This document shows, in pieces, positions 57,259-64,000 of a stretch of DNA of 64,000 nucleotides (its first letter is position 1; each line of letters opens with the position of its first letter). Location of the stretch: assembly GCF_021325795.1 (NCBI RefSeq), contig NZ_JAHPZX010000006.1, positions 124,001-188,000 on the forward strand, written 5' to 3'. This DNA comes from Bordetella sp. LUAb4. GTDB lineage: Bacteria > Pseudomonadota > Gammaproteobacteria > Burkholderiales > Burkholderiaceae_B. The notes beneath the pieces are model-generated. The model made no database searches, had not been told where the DNA came from, and saw only the letters and a program-made list of their open reading frames with translations. A program made the translations under genes and the position numbers.

Positions 57259-59580
57259 ATGACCAACAAACGCCCCGCCACTACCGCCCCCTCGTCGAAA
57301 GCCAGTGTGACAACAGCGAACGCTGCAGTGTCCAATGCCGCCGGAACCCCCATCTGGATCACGGTCGACACCGAGAAGAGTCCGTCGTTGATCCGGCTCT
57401 TGCCGAACCAAGCCCTGCCTACGCTTTATGTGAAGGCCTTCTACGATCAGGCGAATACGCAGCCCGTGGCGTCGGCCAACATCGTTTTCTCATTTTGCCC
57501 GGCGTTTTATGGGGATCCCCGGCGAGGTGGAGCGTCCACGGCCAGCGTCTGGCCCTTGTCGCAGACGGTGTCGATCGTCAATGGCCAGGGAAGCTGCTCG
57601 GGGTTCACGGCCGGCGTCTGCACGAGCGATATCTATCGCCAGGAGAGCGACCGCGACCAATTTGGCACGGCATACATCTATGCGCATTCCGCGGACATTT
57701 CCGGCACGCCTTTCACCGACGCCGATAAGCCACGCATGGCTCTCTTCACGGTAAAGATCGCCGTGAAGCCGGTGGCCTTGAGCAACAGATGCCGACTGGT
57801 CATGGGCGCGGGTGATAAGCAATTCATTTTCAAGCCGGAACAGGGCCTGAGGTCCAGCCCGTTACTGGCCATCGCGGTGAATGAAGGCGACTCCACGATC
57901 GTGACAGGGCCGTCCGCGACGTATAACGGCCAGCAGATCGTGATGTTCCAGAGTCTGCTCGGAGATCTGCCCCAGGAGGAAGGTGCCTACACCATCAAGG
58001 CAACGACCCAAAACGGCTTTCCATCGTCAACCATTCCTTTCCGGCCGGACACGATCGTCGAAACGGGAATAGTAACGGTCGCGGTACCTGGCGCCGGGGC
58101 ACTTACGTTCAACTGGCACGGCACGGATACCGTTCCCGCGAATGCGACGGCGCTGTTTCCAAGCACCGGAAACATACAGAGCACGCTGCCAAATACGCCA
58201 TTTCCCCACAACCTGGTGACAGCGACATTCAACGACAGCGTGACGCCGGCGACGCCACGGCTCGGCGTCACTGTCACGTATGAGATCACGACCGGAAACG
58301 CGGTATTCGATTACACGAGAACCGTGTCCGGCGGACAGGTCACACGGATTTCCGACACGAAGGCGCAGAGTGTTTCGTCCTCATCCTATCTCGCGCCATC
58401 TCCCTACCTGTCGCCGACGACCGCAAACGGGGTTGTATCGGTCACGGCAAGCACCGATGCGGCAACGCAACTCGCCACGTTCATACTGCTGATCAGCACA
58501 TCTACCTCTACCCCCGTTACGCCTCCATCGACCTCGAGCGGCTATTACGTAGAGGTCGACAAGGGCGACTTGCAGGATCAAATACTGCGTACCCCTTATC
58601 CCATCACACTGACCGCGTCGGTCTTGGACAAGAACAGACTGCCAGCCGGCACCGGTTCCATCACCTTCGACGTGCCGGGGGGGGACACCGCCGCTGGTTC
58701 GTTCGCCAGCTCCGCTCCCAGCCCTGTCGTCAACGGCATCGCCACCGCTTCCAGCCTTACCCCATTCACGATCTTCAGTTCGAGCGCAACTTCGGACTAC
58801 GGCACATTCAAGGTCCGCGCCTACCCCACAGGTGTCAACCCGGCCACCGCGGCGCCTGGCCAGGTGGCCATCTATACGGAACGTACCTGGCGCGGCGCCA
58901 CCGCGAAGATCACCCTGCTGCACGACGGACAGACCACGTCAACGGGACAGGCCTTCGGTACCCGTTTGCAGGCCAGCGTACAGGACTCCTTCGCCAAGCC
59001 CGTGGAGAATCTGCTGCTCACCTTCACCATTCCCAGTGGCGCCACCTTCGATATCAGCGACAAACCGGACCTGCTGGTGGATGTCACCGCGTCGACCGCG
59101 CGCGTTCTCACCAATGCCAGCGGCGTGGCGACGGCTCCCAACATCATTGCCGGCAACGCTACCGGTGATGTCAAGGTCCAGGTCACTACGCCCGTCGCCG
59201 CAACGCAGACATACACCCTGCATGTCCAGTCCGGGACCATCAATCCCGGCGGCGGAGGGACCTATCGCATCGATGTCCTGACCGGCTCCCGTCTTTCCAT
59301 GTCCAGAAACGGCCAGGCCTCTCCACAGTTCAAACTCACGAACACCATGACCGGAAGGATCGTGCCCAATCAACCCATGCAGATGGACATCGGCAACACC
59401 GGCGGCGCCTCGGTCAGTTTTTCGCGCACGGACCCGACCATGCAAAGCACCACCGTCACGACCAATGACGACGGCATTGCCCTGGTCACCGTGTACGCCG
59501 CCGATGCGGCCGGATCAGCGACCCTGTTGGCGTCCTACCCTGGCGCCGACTCCAAGACGGTCATTATCTCGGTCAGTTGA
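57259..59580 (+). CDS. Tandem Ig-like-module protein 3
   Basis: A 773-residue paralogue with the full set: four-cysteine N-terminal unit, variable region, Ig-like unit 1, unit 2 (KGDLQDQILRTPYPITLTASV, SITFDVPGGDTAAGSF), unit 3 and terminal unit 4 ending in SYPGADSKTVIISVS. It starts MTNKRPATT, 34 bp after paralogue 2, and the 34-bp spacer is the same (one mismatch) as that between paralogues 1 and 2. Its units 2-4 match paralogue 4 better than 1 or 2. No signal peptide. Confidence 0.85.
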   Translation: MTNKRPATTAPSSKASVTTANAAVSNAAGTPIWITVDTEKSPSLIRLLPNQALPTLYVKAFYDQANTQPVASANIVFSFCPAFYGDPRRGGASTASVWPLSQTVSIVNGQGSCSGFTAGVCTSDIYRQESDRDQFGTAYIYAHSADISGTPFTDADKPRMALFTVKIAVKPVALSNRCRLVMGAGDKQFIFKPEQGLRSSPLLAIAVNEGDSTIVTGPSATYNGQQIVMFQSLLGDLPQEEGAYTIKATTQNGFPSSTIPFRPDTIVETGIVTVAVPGAGALTFNWHGTDTVPANATALFPSTGNIQSTLPNTPFPHNLVTATFNDSVTPATPRLGVTVTYEITTGNAVFDYTRTVSGGQVTRISDTKAQSVSSSSYLAPSPYLSPTTANGVVSVTASTDAATQLATFILLISTSTSTPVTPPSTSSGYYVEVDKGDLQDQILRTPYPITLTASVLDKNRLPAGTGSITFDVPGGDTAAGSFASSAPSPVVNGIATASSLTPFTIFSSSATSDYGTFKVRAYPTGVNPATAAPGQVAIYTERTWRGATAKITLLHDGQTTSTGQAFGTRLQASVQDSFAKPVENLLLTFTIPSGATFDISDKPDLLVDVTASTARVLTNASGVATAPNIIAGNATGDVKVQVTTPVAATQTYTLHVQSGTINPGGGGTYRIDVLTGSRLSMSRNGQASPQFKLTNTMTGRIVPNQPMQMDIGNTGGASVSFSRTDPTMQSTTVTTNDDGIALVTVYAADAAGSATLLASYPGADSKTVIISVS
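58550..59580 (+). repeat. Long near-identical block, copy in paralogue 3
   Basis: About 1 kb covering units 2-4 of paralogue 3 recurs at an offset of 2350 bp in paralogue 4 (60900-61930), ending at the same stop position. Similarity stops after the stop codons. Confidence 0.85.
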
Positions 59581-59632
59581 GTGAATCCGCCAAACGCCAT
59601 TCGAACCGCACAGCGAAACCTGGAAGAGTCAC

Positions 59633-61930
59633 ATGAACAAGAAAAGCGCGCCCGATAGCATTACCCCGCAAGCCCCCCCAGCCAATCAGGAAGGCGAGTC
59701 ACGTCCTGGATCGATCGCCCCGCCATCGAATGCAGACTCGTGGCCCCGCCTGACCTTCGTCGGAGGCAACAACCAAACAACCGCAACGGGGACCGCCTTC
59801 GCGTACCCAGTTAGCGCGTGCGTGAAGATCGACGGGGGGAATCCCGTACCAGGGTATACGCTTTACTACAACATCTGGAGTGGGATGGCCACGTTCAACT
59901 ACGACCACCCCAGCACCGATAACATGGCAGTGTGGACGAACCGGACATCTAACTCATGCAATGTCTCGAACAGGTACCCAAACCAAGGGATATGTGAATC
60001 TCCCCAGATCATCGCTGGACCAAACGCGGGTCAGGTGATCATTGCCGTAGGCGCCCCTACTGGCGTCCTTGATGCGCCCCAATACTTTACGCTCACGATC
60101 ACCGACGGAACCAAGCCCCCGCCCTCGCCCCCGGGCGGGAAAACTACGCCTGCGTTGTTTGTCTGGAGCGGCCAACCGCAAGCGACGAATATCAATACGG
60201 ATTTTTCCAAGCCGCTCATCACCGCGGTCGTCGATCAGGCTACCGGCGGCGCGCTACCCGGCGTTCCGGTCACATATACGATCAGGTCTGGGAATGCCAC
60301 CTTTGACTACAGCCGGCCGTTAGATTCCTCATATGCCACGACCGTGCGCCAAATCAGCCCCACGGTCGCCGTTTGCACGAGCAAGTCTTCCCATCTGGCT
60401 GCATCCCCCTACATATTGGCGGGTCCCAACGCGGGGAAAGTCACGGTGAGGGCAACCGCGGACAATGCCGTGAATTATCTGGACTTCACGGATCTGACCA
60501 TAACTGCCCCCGCCCCGCCCAAGGATACCCCTGTCCTGAGCGCATATGACGGCGACAAGCAAAGTGCGCCCGCGAACACGGACTTTACTTCCGCGGTCGT
60601 GGCCAAAATGGCGGGCAGCCCGTCGGGAAGTGCCATGCCGAATGTGACGGTGACGTTCACCATCACCAGCAACAACGCCACCTTCGACTACAACGCGACA
60701 ACCACCACGGTCACCGAGATCTCTTCCACTTCGGCAAGCAGTGTGACCAACGGCTCAGGCCTGGCCACCTCGCCGAAGATCCTGGCAGGCAGCGCCGCCG
60801 GCACCGTCACGATCACCGCCAGCGCGTCCAACGCCACCCAAAAACCCAACTTCAACCTGACCATCACGGCGGCTGCACCCGGGGCCGATATCTTTTACGT
60901 GGAGGTCGACAAGGGCGACTTGCAGGACCAGATACTGCGTACGCCTTATCCGATCACACTGACCGCGTCGGTCTTGGACAAGAACAGGCAGCCTGTCACC
61001 ACAGGCTCCATCACCTTCGACGTGCCGGGCGGGGACACCGCCGCTGGTTCATTCGCCAGCTCTGCTCCCTGCCCTGTCGTCAACGGCATCGCCACCGCGT
61101 CCAGCCTCACGCCCTTCTCGATCTTCAGTTCGAGCGCGACATCGGACTACGGCACGTTCAGGGTCCGTGCCTATCCCACAGGGGTCGATCCCACCAATGC
61201 GCCGCCCAGTCAAGTGGCCATCTACACCGAGCGTACCTGGCTCGGGGCCACCGCGAAGATCACGCTGCTGCACGACGGACAGACCACGTCAACAGGACAG
61301 GCCTTCGGCACCCGTTTGCAGGCCAGCGTACAGGATTCCTTCGCCAAGCCCGTGGAGAATCTGCTGCTCACCTTCACCATTCCCAGTGGCGCCACCTTCG
61401 ATATCAACGACAAGCCGGACCTGCTGGTGGATGTCACCGCGTCGACCGCGCGCGTTCTCACCAATGCCAGCGGCGTGGCCACGGCGCCCAACATCATTGC
61501 CGGCAGCGCTACCGGTGATGTCAAGGTCCAGGTCAGTACGCCCGTCGCCGCAACGCAGACATACACCCTGCATGTCCAGTCCGGGACCCTCAATCCCGGC
61601 GATGGGGACACCTATCGCATCGATGTCCTGACGGGTTCCCGTCTTTCCATGTCCAAACACGGCCAGGCCTCGCCACAGTTCAAACTCACGAACACCGTGA
61701 CCGGAAGGATCGTCCCCAATCAACCCATGCAGATGGACATCGGCAACACCGGCGGCGCCTCGGTCAGTTTTTCGCGCACGGATCCGACCATGCAAAGCAC
61801 AACCGCCACGACCAATGACAGCGGCATTGCCTTGGTCACCGTGTACTCCGCCGATGCGGCCGGCTCGGCGACCCTGTTGGCGTCCTACCCTGGCGCAGAC
61901 TCCAAGACGGTCATTATCTCGGTCAGCTGA
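59633..61930 (+). CDS. Tandem Ig-like-module protein 4, different N terminus
   Basis: A 765-residue protein joining a new N-terminal half to the shared C-terminal half. Residues 40-412 are three successive beta-rich repeats of about 120 residues (each with a pattern like TYTIRSGNATFDY and a later ASPYILAGPNAGKVTV), replacing the cysteine-containing unit and variable region. From about 420 it carries units 2, 3 and 4, nearly identical to paralogue 3. GGAAGAG precedes the ATG. Followed by a strong terminator, so it closes the array. No signal peptide is visible. Confidence 0.85.
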   Translation: MNKKSAPDSITPQAPPANQEGESRPGSIAPPSNADSWPRLTFVGGNNQTTATGTAFAYPVSACVKIDGGNPVPGYTLYYNIWSGMATFNYDHPSTDNMAVWTNRTSNSCNVSNRYPNQGICESPQIIAGPNAGQVIIAVGAPTGVLDAPQYFTLTITDGTKPPPSPPGGKTTPALFVWSGQPQATNINTDFSKPLITAVVDQATGGALPGVPVTYTIRSGNATFDYSRPLDSSYATTVRQISPTVAVCTSKSSHLAASPYILAGPNAGKVTVRATADNAVNYLDFTDLTITAPAPPKDTPVLSAYDGDKQSAPANTDFTSAVVAKMAGSPSGSAMPNVTVTFTITSNNATFDYNATTTTVTEISSTSASSVTNGSGLATSPKILAGSAAGTVTITASASNATQKPNFNLTITAAAPGADIFYVEVDKGDLQDQILRTPYPITLTASVLDKNRQPVTTGSITFDVPGGDTAAGSFASSAPCPVVNGIATASSLTPFSIFSSSATSDYGTFRVRAYPTGVDPTNAPPSQVAIYTERTWLGATAKITLLHDGQTTSTGQAFGTRLQASVQDSFAKPVENLLLTFTIPSGATFDINDKPDLLVDVTASTARVLTNASGVATAPNIIAGSATGDVKVQVSTPVAATQTYTLHVQSGTLNPGDGDTYRIDVLTGSRLSMSKHGQASPQFKLTNTVTGRIVPNQPMQMDIGNTGGASVSFSRTDPTMQSTTATTNDSGIALVTVYSADAAGSATLLASYPGADSKTVIISVS
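60900..61930 (+). repeat. Long near-identical block, copy in paralogue 4
   Basis: Matches 58550-59580. Upstream of it the two genes share no obvious similarity, marking a recombination or module-swap boundary near residue 420 of paralogue 4. Confidence 0.85.
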
Positions 61931-61975
61931 CCGCGACCGGCAACCGAAGACTCGGTCGCCCCATCGCTGCAAACG

Positions 61976-62061
61976 AAAAGCCCCACGCTCCTGGATTGCC
62001 CCCCAAAAGTCGGATCTACATCCAACTCTTGGGGTGTAGTTCATCCTCGCGTGGGGCTTTT
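61976..62061 (+). terminator. Terminator closing the Ig-like gene array
   Basis: AAAAGCCCCACGC (61976-61988) pairs perfectly over 13 bp with GCGTGGGGCTTTT (62049-62061), ending in a T run. The 60-base loop contains a second inverted repeat (61997-62043). Confidence 0.8.
61997..62043. mobile_element. Possible 47-bp IS3-type end-to-end remnant
   Basis: On the minus strand the segment reads TGAACTACACCCCAAGAGTT ... ACTTTTGGGGGGCA, i.e. two inward-facing imperfect inverted repeats with TG...CA tips resembling IS3-family ends, with no transposase between them. It sits inside the loop of the terminator. Could equally be a chance nested stem. Confidence 0.4.
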
Positions 62062-62120
62062 CAATATTTGGAGGGGCTGACGAACCAATTCCGCGAACCA
62101 GCTGATTTGTTGCCCTGACG

Positions 62121-62150
62121 AAAAAGAAAAGGGACGCCCAGGGCGTCCCT
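62121..62150 (-). terminator. Rho-independent terminator of aquaporin gene
   Basis: AGGGACGCC/GGCGTCCCT stem at about 62130-62150; on the minus strand it is followed by TTTTCTTTTT. It lies 100 bp past the aquaporin stop. Confidence 0.75.
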
Positions 62151-62249
62151 CAGTCCATTAACGATCAACCATCAACAACCTTGGAGAGACCTGTCCGGGC
62201 ACAGGGCAAGCCAACGGCTTGGCCTTCACCACGGCCTGCTCCCCTCTGT

Positions 62250-62993
62250 TCAGGCTGGGGCGGCTCCAGGCGGCGCGGCGGGCGTCGTCGAGGCGCGCGC
62301 AGGAGCCGGCGCGGCCAGGAACACACGGTAGATCACCCCGCCCAGAACGCCGCCGACCAAGGGTGCGAGCCAGAACAGCCACAGCTGCTGCAAGGCCCAG
62401 GTCCCCTGGAACAGCGCCACGCCGGTACTGCGCGCGGGGTTCACGGACGTATTGGTGACCGGAATGCTGATCAAGTGGATCAAGGTCAAGGCCAACCCGA
62501 TCGCCAGCGGCGCGAAACCCTTGGGCGCGCGCTCGTCGGTGGCACCGTTGATGATGATCAGGAACATCGCCGTCAACACCACCTCCGTGATCAAGGCGGC
62601 AACCATGCTGTAGCCACCCGGGGAGTGCTCACCATAGCCATTGCTGGCGAAGCCCGCGCTTACATCGAAACCAGCCTTGCCACTGGCGATGAGGAACAAC
62701 ACAGCCCCCGCCACGGCGCCGCCGACGACCTGCGCCACGATGTAGGGGACGACGTCAGCCGCCGGCGTGCGACCGCTGGCGAACAATCCCAAGGTAACCG
62801 CCGGATTGAAGTGGCCGCCCGATATATGGCCGACGGCGTACGCCATGGTAACCACGGTCAGGCCGAAGGCCAGCGCCACCCCGGCGAAGCCGATGCCATA
62901 TTGCGGGAACGTGGCCGCCAGCACCGCCGATCCGCAACCGCCCAAGACTAACCAAAAAGTCCCGAAAAACTCTGCGAATAATCGCTTGGTCAT
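62250..62993 (-). CDS. aqpZ: Aquaporin Z
   Basis: Water channel of the MIP family, 247 residues with six helices and two half-helices. Both NPA boxes are present: [12 protein letters not shown] (about 58-69) and [13 protein letters not shown] (about 178-190), with the Arg of the selectivity filter after the second. N terminus [16 protein letters not shown] is AqpZ-like. The C-terminal tail is Ala/Pro-rich. Start at 62991-62993; an in-frame ATG four codons earlier is possible. Monocistronic, convergent with the Ig-like array. Confidence 0.94.
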   Translation of the reverse strand: MTKRLFAEFFGTFWLVLGGCGSAVLAATFPQYGIGFAGVALAFGLTVVTMAYAVGHISGGHFNPAVTLGLFASGRTPAADVVPYIVAQVVGGAVAGAVLFLIASGKAGFDVSAGFASNGYGEHSPGGYSMVAALITEVVLTAMFLIIINGATDERAPKGFAPLAIGLALTLIHLISIPVTNTSVNPARSTGVALFQGTWALQQLWLFWLAPLVGGVLGGVIYRVFLAAPAPARASTTPAAPPGAAPA

Positions 62994-63222
62994 GAAGGTC
63001 TCCATCAGGGAAGAAGTTACGTTCGCCATGCTAGAAAGACATCCAGCAGCACACAAGACAACAAACCGTGACAAAAAGCGACTCCCGCGAAAGCAGGTTC
63101 ACACAGTGTTGCTCAGCCGCACGCGGACGACTCTACGCCCGCCGCCCGCGGACCGATATCGCCCCCCTCCTCCGTCCGAACATCGCCAAATGCGATAATC
63201 CCCGCTTCCCTCGGAGAGAATC

Positions 63223-64000
63223 TTGACCCGCATCGATGACCCCAGCCGCGACCGCGAAGTCGGCAACGCGGACTCCACCCACGACACCACCCGCATCGAC
63301 GACGTGCGCATCGGTGCCGTGCGCCCGCTTATTTCGCCCGCCCTGCTGCTGGACGAGCTGCCGATCACGCCGGCCCTGGAAGACCTGGTCGAGCGTAGCC
63401 GCGGCGAAATCGCCAACATCTTGCATGGCCGCGACGATCGCCTGGTGGTGGTGGTCGGCCCCTGTTCCATCCACGATCACGACCAGGCCATGGAGTACGC
63501 CCGCCTGTTGAAGACGGCGGCCGACGGCCTGCGCGATGAATTGCTGATCGTCATGCGTGTGTATTTCGAGAAGCCGCGCACCACTGTGGGGTGGAAGGGC
63601 TATATCAACGATCCGCGCCTGGACGGCAGCTACCGCATCAATGAAGGCCTGCGCCGCGCCCGCGAACTGCTGCTGGATATCGGCAAGCTGGGTCTGCCCG
63701 TGGGCACCGAATTCCTGGACTTGCTGAGTCCGCAATTCATCGCCGACCTGATTTCCTGGGGCGCCATCGGGGCGCGCACCACCGAGAGCCAGAGTCACCG
63801 GCAACTGTCGTCGGGCCTGAGCTGCCCGCTGGGTTTCAAGAACGGTACCGATGGCAGCGTGCAGGTGGCCTCCGACGCCATCGTCGCGGCGCGTGCCAAG
63901 CATGCCTTCATGGGCATGACCAAGATGGGCATGGCGGCGATCTTCGAGACGCGCGGCAACGATGACACGCATGTCATCCTGCGGGGCGGCAAGAAAGGAC
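63223..64000 (+). CDS. aroG: DAHP synthase, type I (AroG/AroF), 3' end cut off
   Basis: 3-deoxy-D-arabino-heptulosonate 7-phosphate synthase, first step of the shikimate pathway. The 259 visible residues contain VVVGPCSIHDHDQA (about 76-89), MRVYFEKPRTTVGWKG, GTEFLDLLSPQ and GARTTESQSHRQLSSGLS, all diagnostic of AroG-type enzymes; the family is about 350 long, so about 90 residues are missing. No in-frame ATG occurs before the conserved core; TTG at 63223 with GGAGAG six bases upstream is the likely start. N-terminal extension residues bind the feedback amino acid. Confidence 0.94.
   Translation, partial: MTRIDDPSRDREVGNADSTHDTTRIDDVRIGAVRPLISPALLLDELPITPALEDLVERSRGEIANILHGRDDRLVVVVGPCSIHDHDQAMEYARLLKTAADGLRDELLIVMRVYFEKPRTTVGWKGYINDPRLDGSYRINEGLRRARELLLDIGKLGLPVGTEFLDLLSPQFIADLISWGAIGARTTESQSHRQLSSGLSCPLGFKNGTDGSVQVASDAIVAARAKHAFMGMTKMGMAAIFETRGNDDTHVILRGGKKG

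Noticed and set aside
52880-61930. Ig-like genes considered as intimin/invasin or autotransporter adhesins
   Set aside because: No signal peptide, LysM, beta-barrel or translocator domain is visible in any of the four products.
59633-61930. Paralogue 4 as a result of assembly error from paralogue 3
   Set aside because: It has its own spacer, start and unique N-terminal half of more than 1.2 kb, so it is not a simple collapsed duplicate; raw reads would still be useful.

Overview
The window is a GC-rich (roughly two-thirds G+C) betaproteobacterial chromosome segment, most likely from the family Alcaligenaceae (Bordetella/Achromobacter type). This rests on the gene order gyrA-serC-pheA-hisC-tyrA-aroA-cmk-rpsA-ihfB-lapA-lapB-hldE-hldD-comEA-cysM with ompA and ubiG-gph upstream, on a single-domain heptose kinase instead of bifunctional HldE, on the OmpA type, and on two Bug/TctC-type periplasmic receptors. 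No species can be named from the sequence alone.

Layout. 1-17082 (minus strand): a dense housekeeping supercluster, many genes overlapping by 4 bp, for DNA gyrase, serine, phenylalanine, tyrosine and aromatic biosynthesis, translation (S1), IHF, LPS assembly control and heptose synthesis, ending in comEA and truncated cysM. 17083-20254 (plus): ompA with a clear sigma70-type promoter and terminator, a pair of hairpin repeats, then ubiG-gph. 20310-26565: MFS exporter/LysR pair with a shared dyad; GntR regulator facing an AA_synth-Bug-hydrolase operon with a 13-bp palindrome in the gap; a DUF3820 gene. 26595-30290 (minus): bioA-bioF-bioD, with repeat-derived insertions in BioF. 30599-31237: two small membrane proteins. 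31390-31793 (minus): tmRNA. 32110-39574: a second Bug receptor and a divergent catabolic operon (3-hydroxyacyl-CoA dehydrogenase, AtoE-type transporter, SDR, CatC-like, YciI-like, PcaD-like, cyclase). 39628-44831 (minus): LysE exporter and a sugar-type ABC system with an FGGY kinase. 45481-52550: small coiled-coil protein, then a minus-strand dapA-like/livGFKHM/gntR operon. 52880-61930 (plus): four tandem modular Ig-like-fold paralogues with no visible signal peptide, the most unusual part of the window. 62250-64000: aquaporin Z and the start of a DAHP synthase (aroG type).

The accessory half is unusually rich in short tandem repeats with different units (6, 8, 8, 13, about 19, about 25 bp) in intergenic spacers, and in-frame repeats also expand BioF and a Bug receptor. 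The perfect (GGCTAT)18 tract at 45179-45286 is the best contingency-locus candidate. No tRNA or rRNA gene, CRISPR array, transposase gene or prophage was seen.
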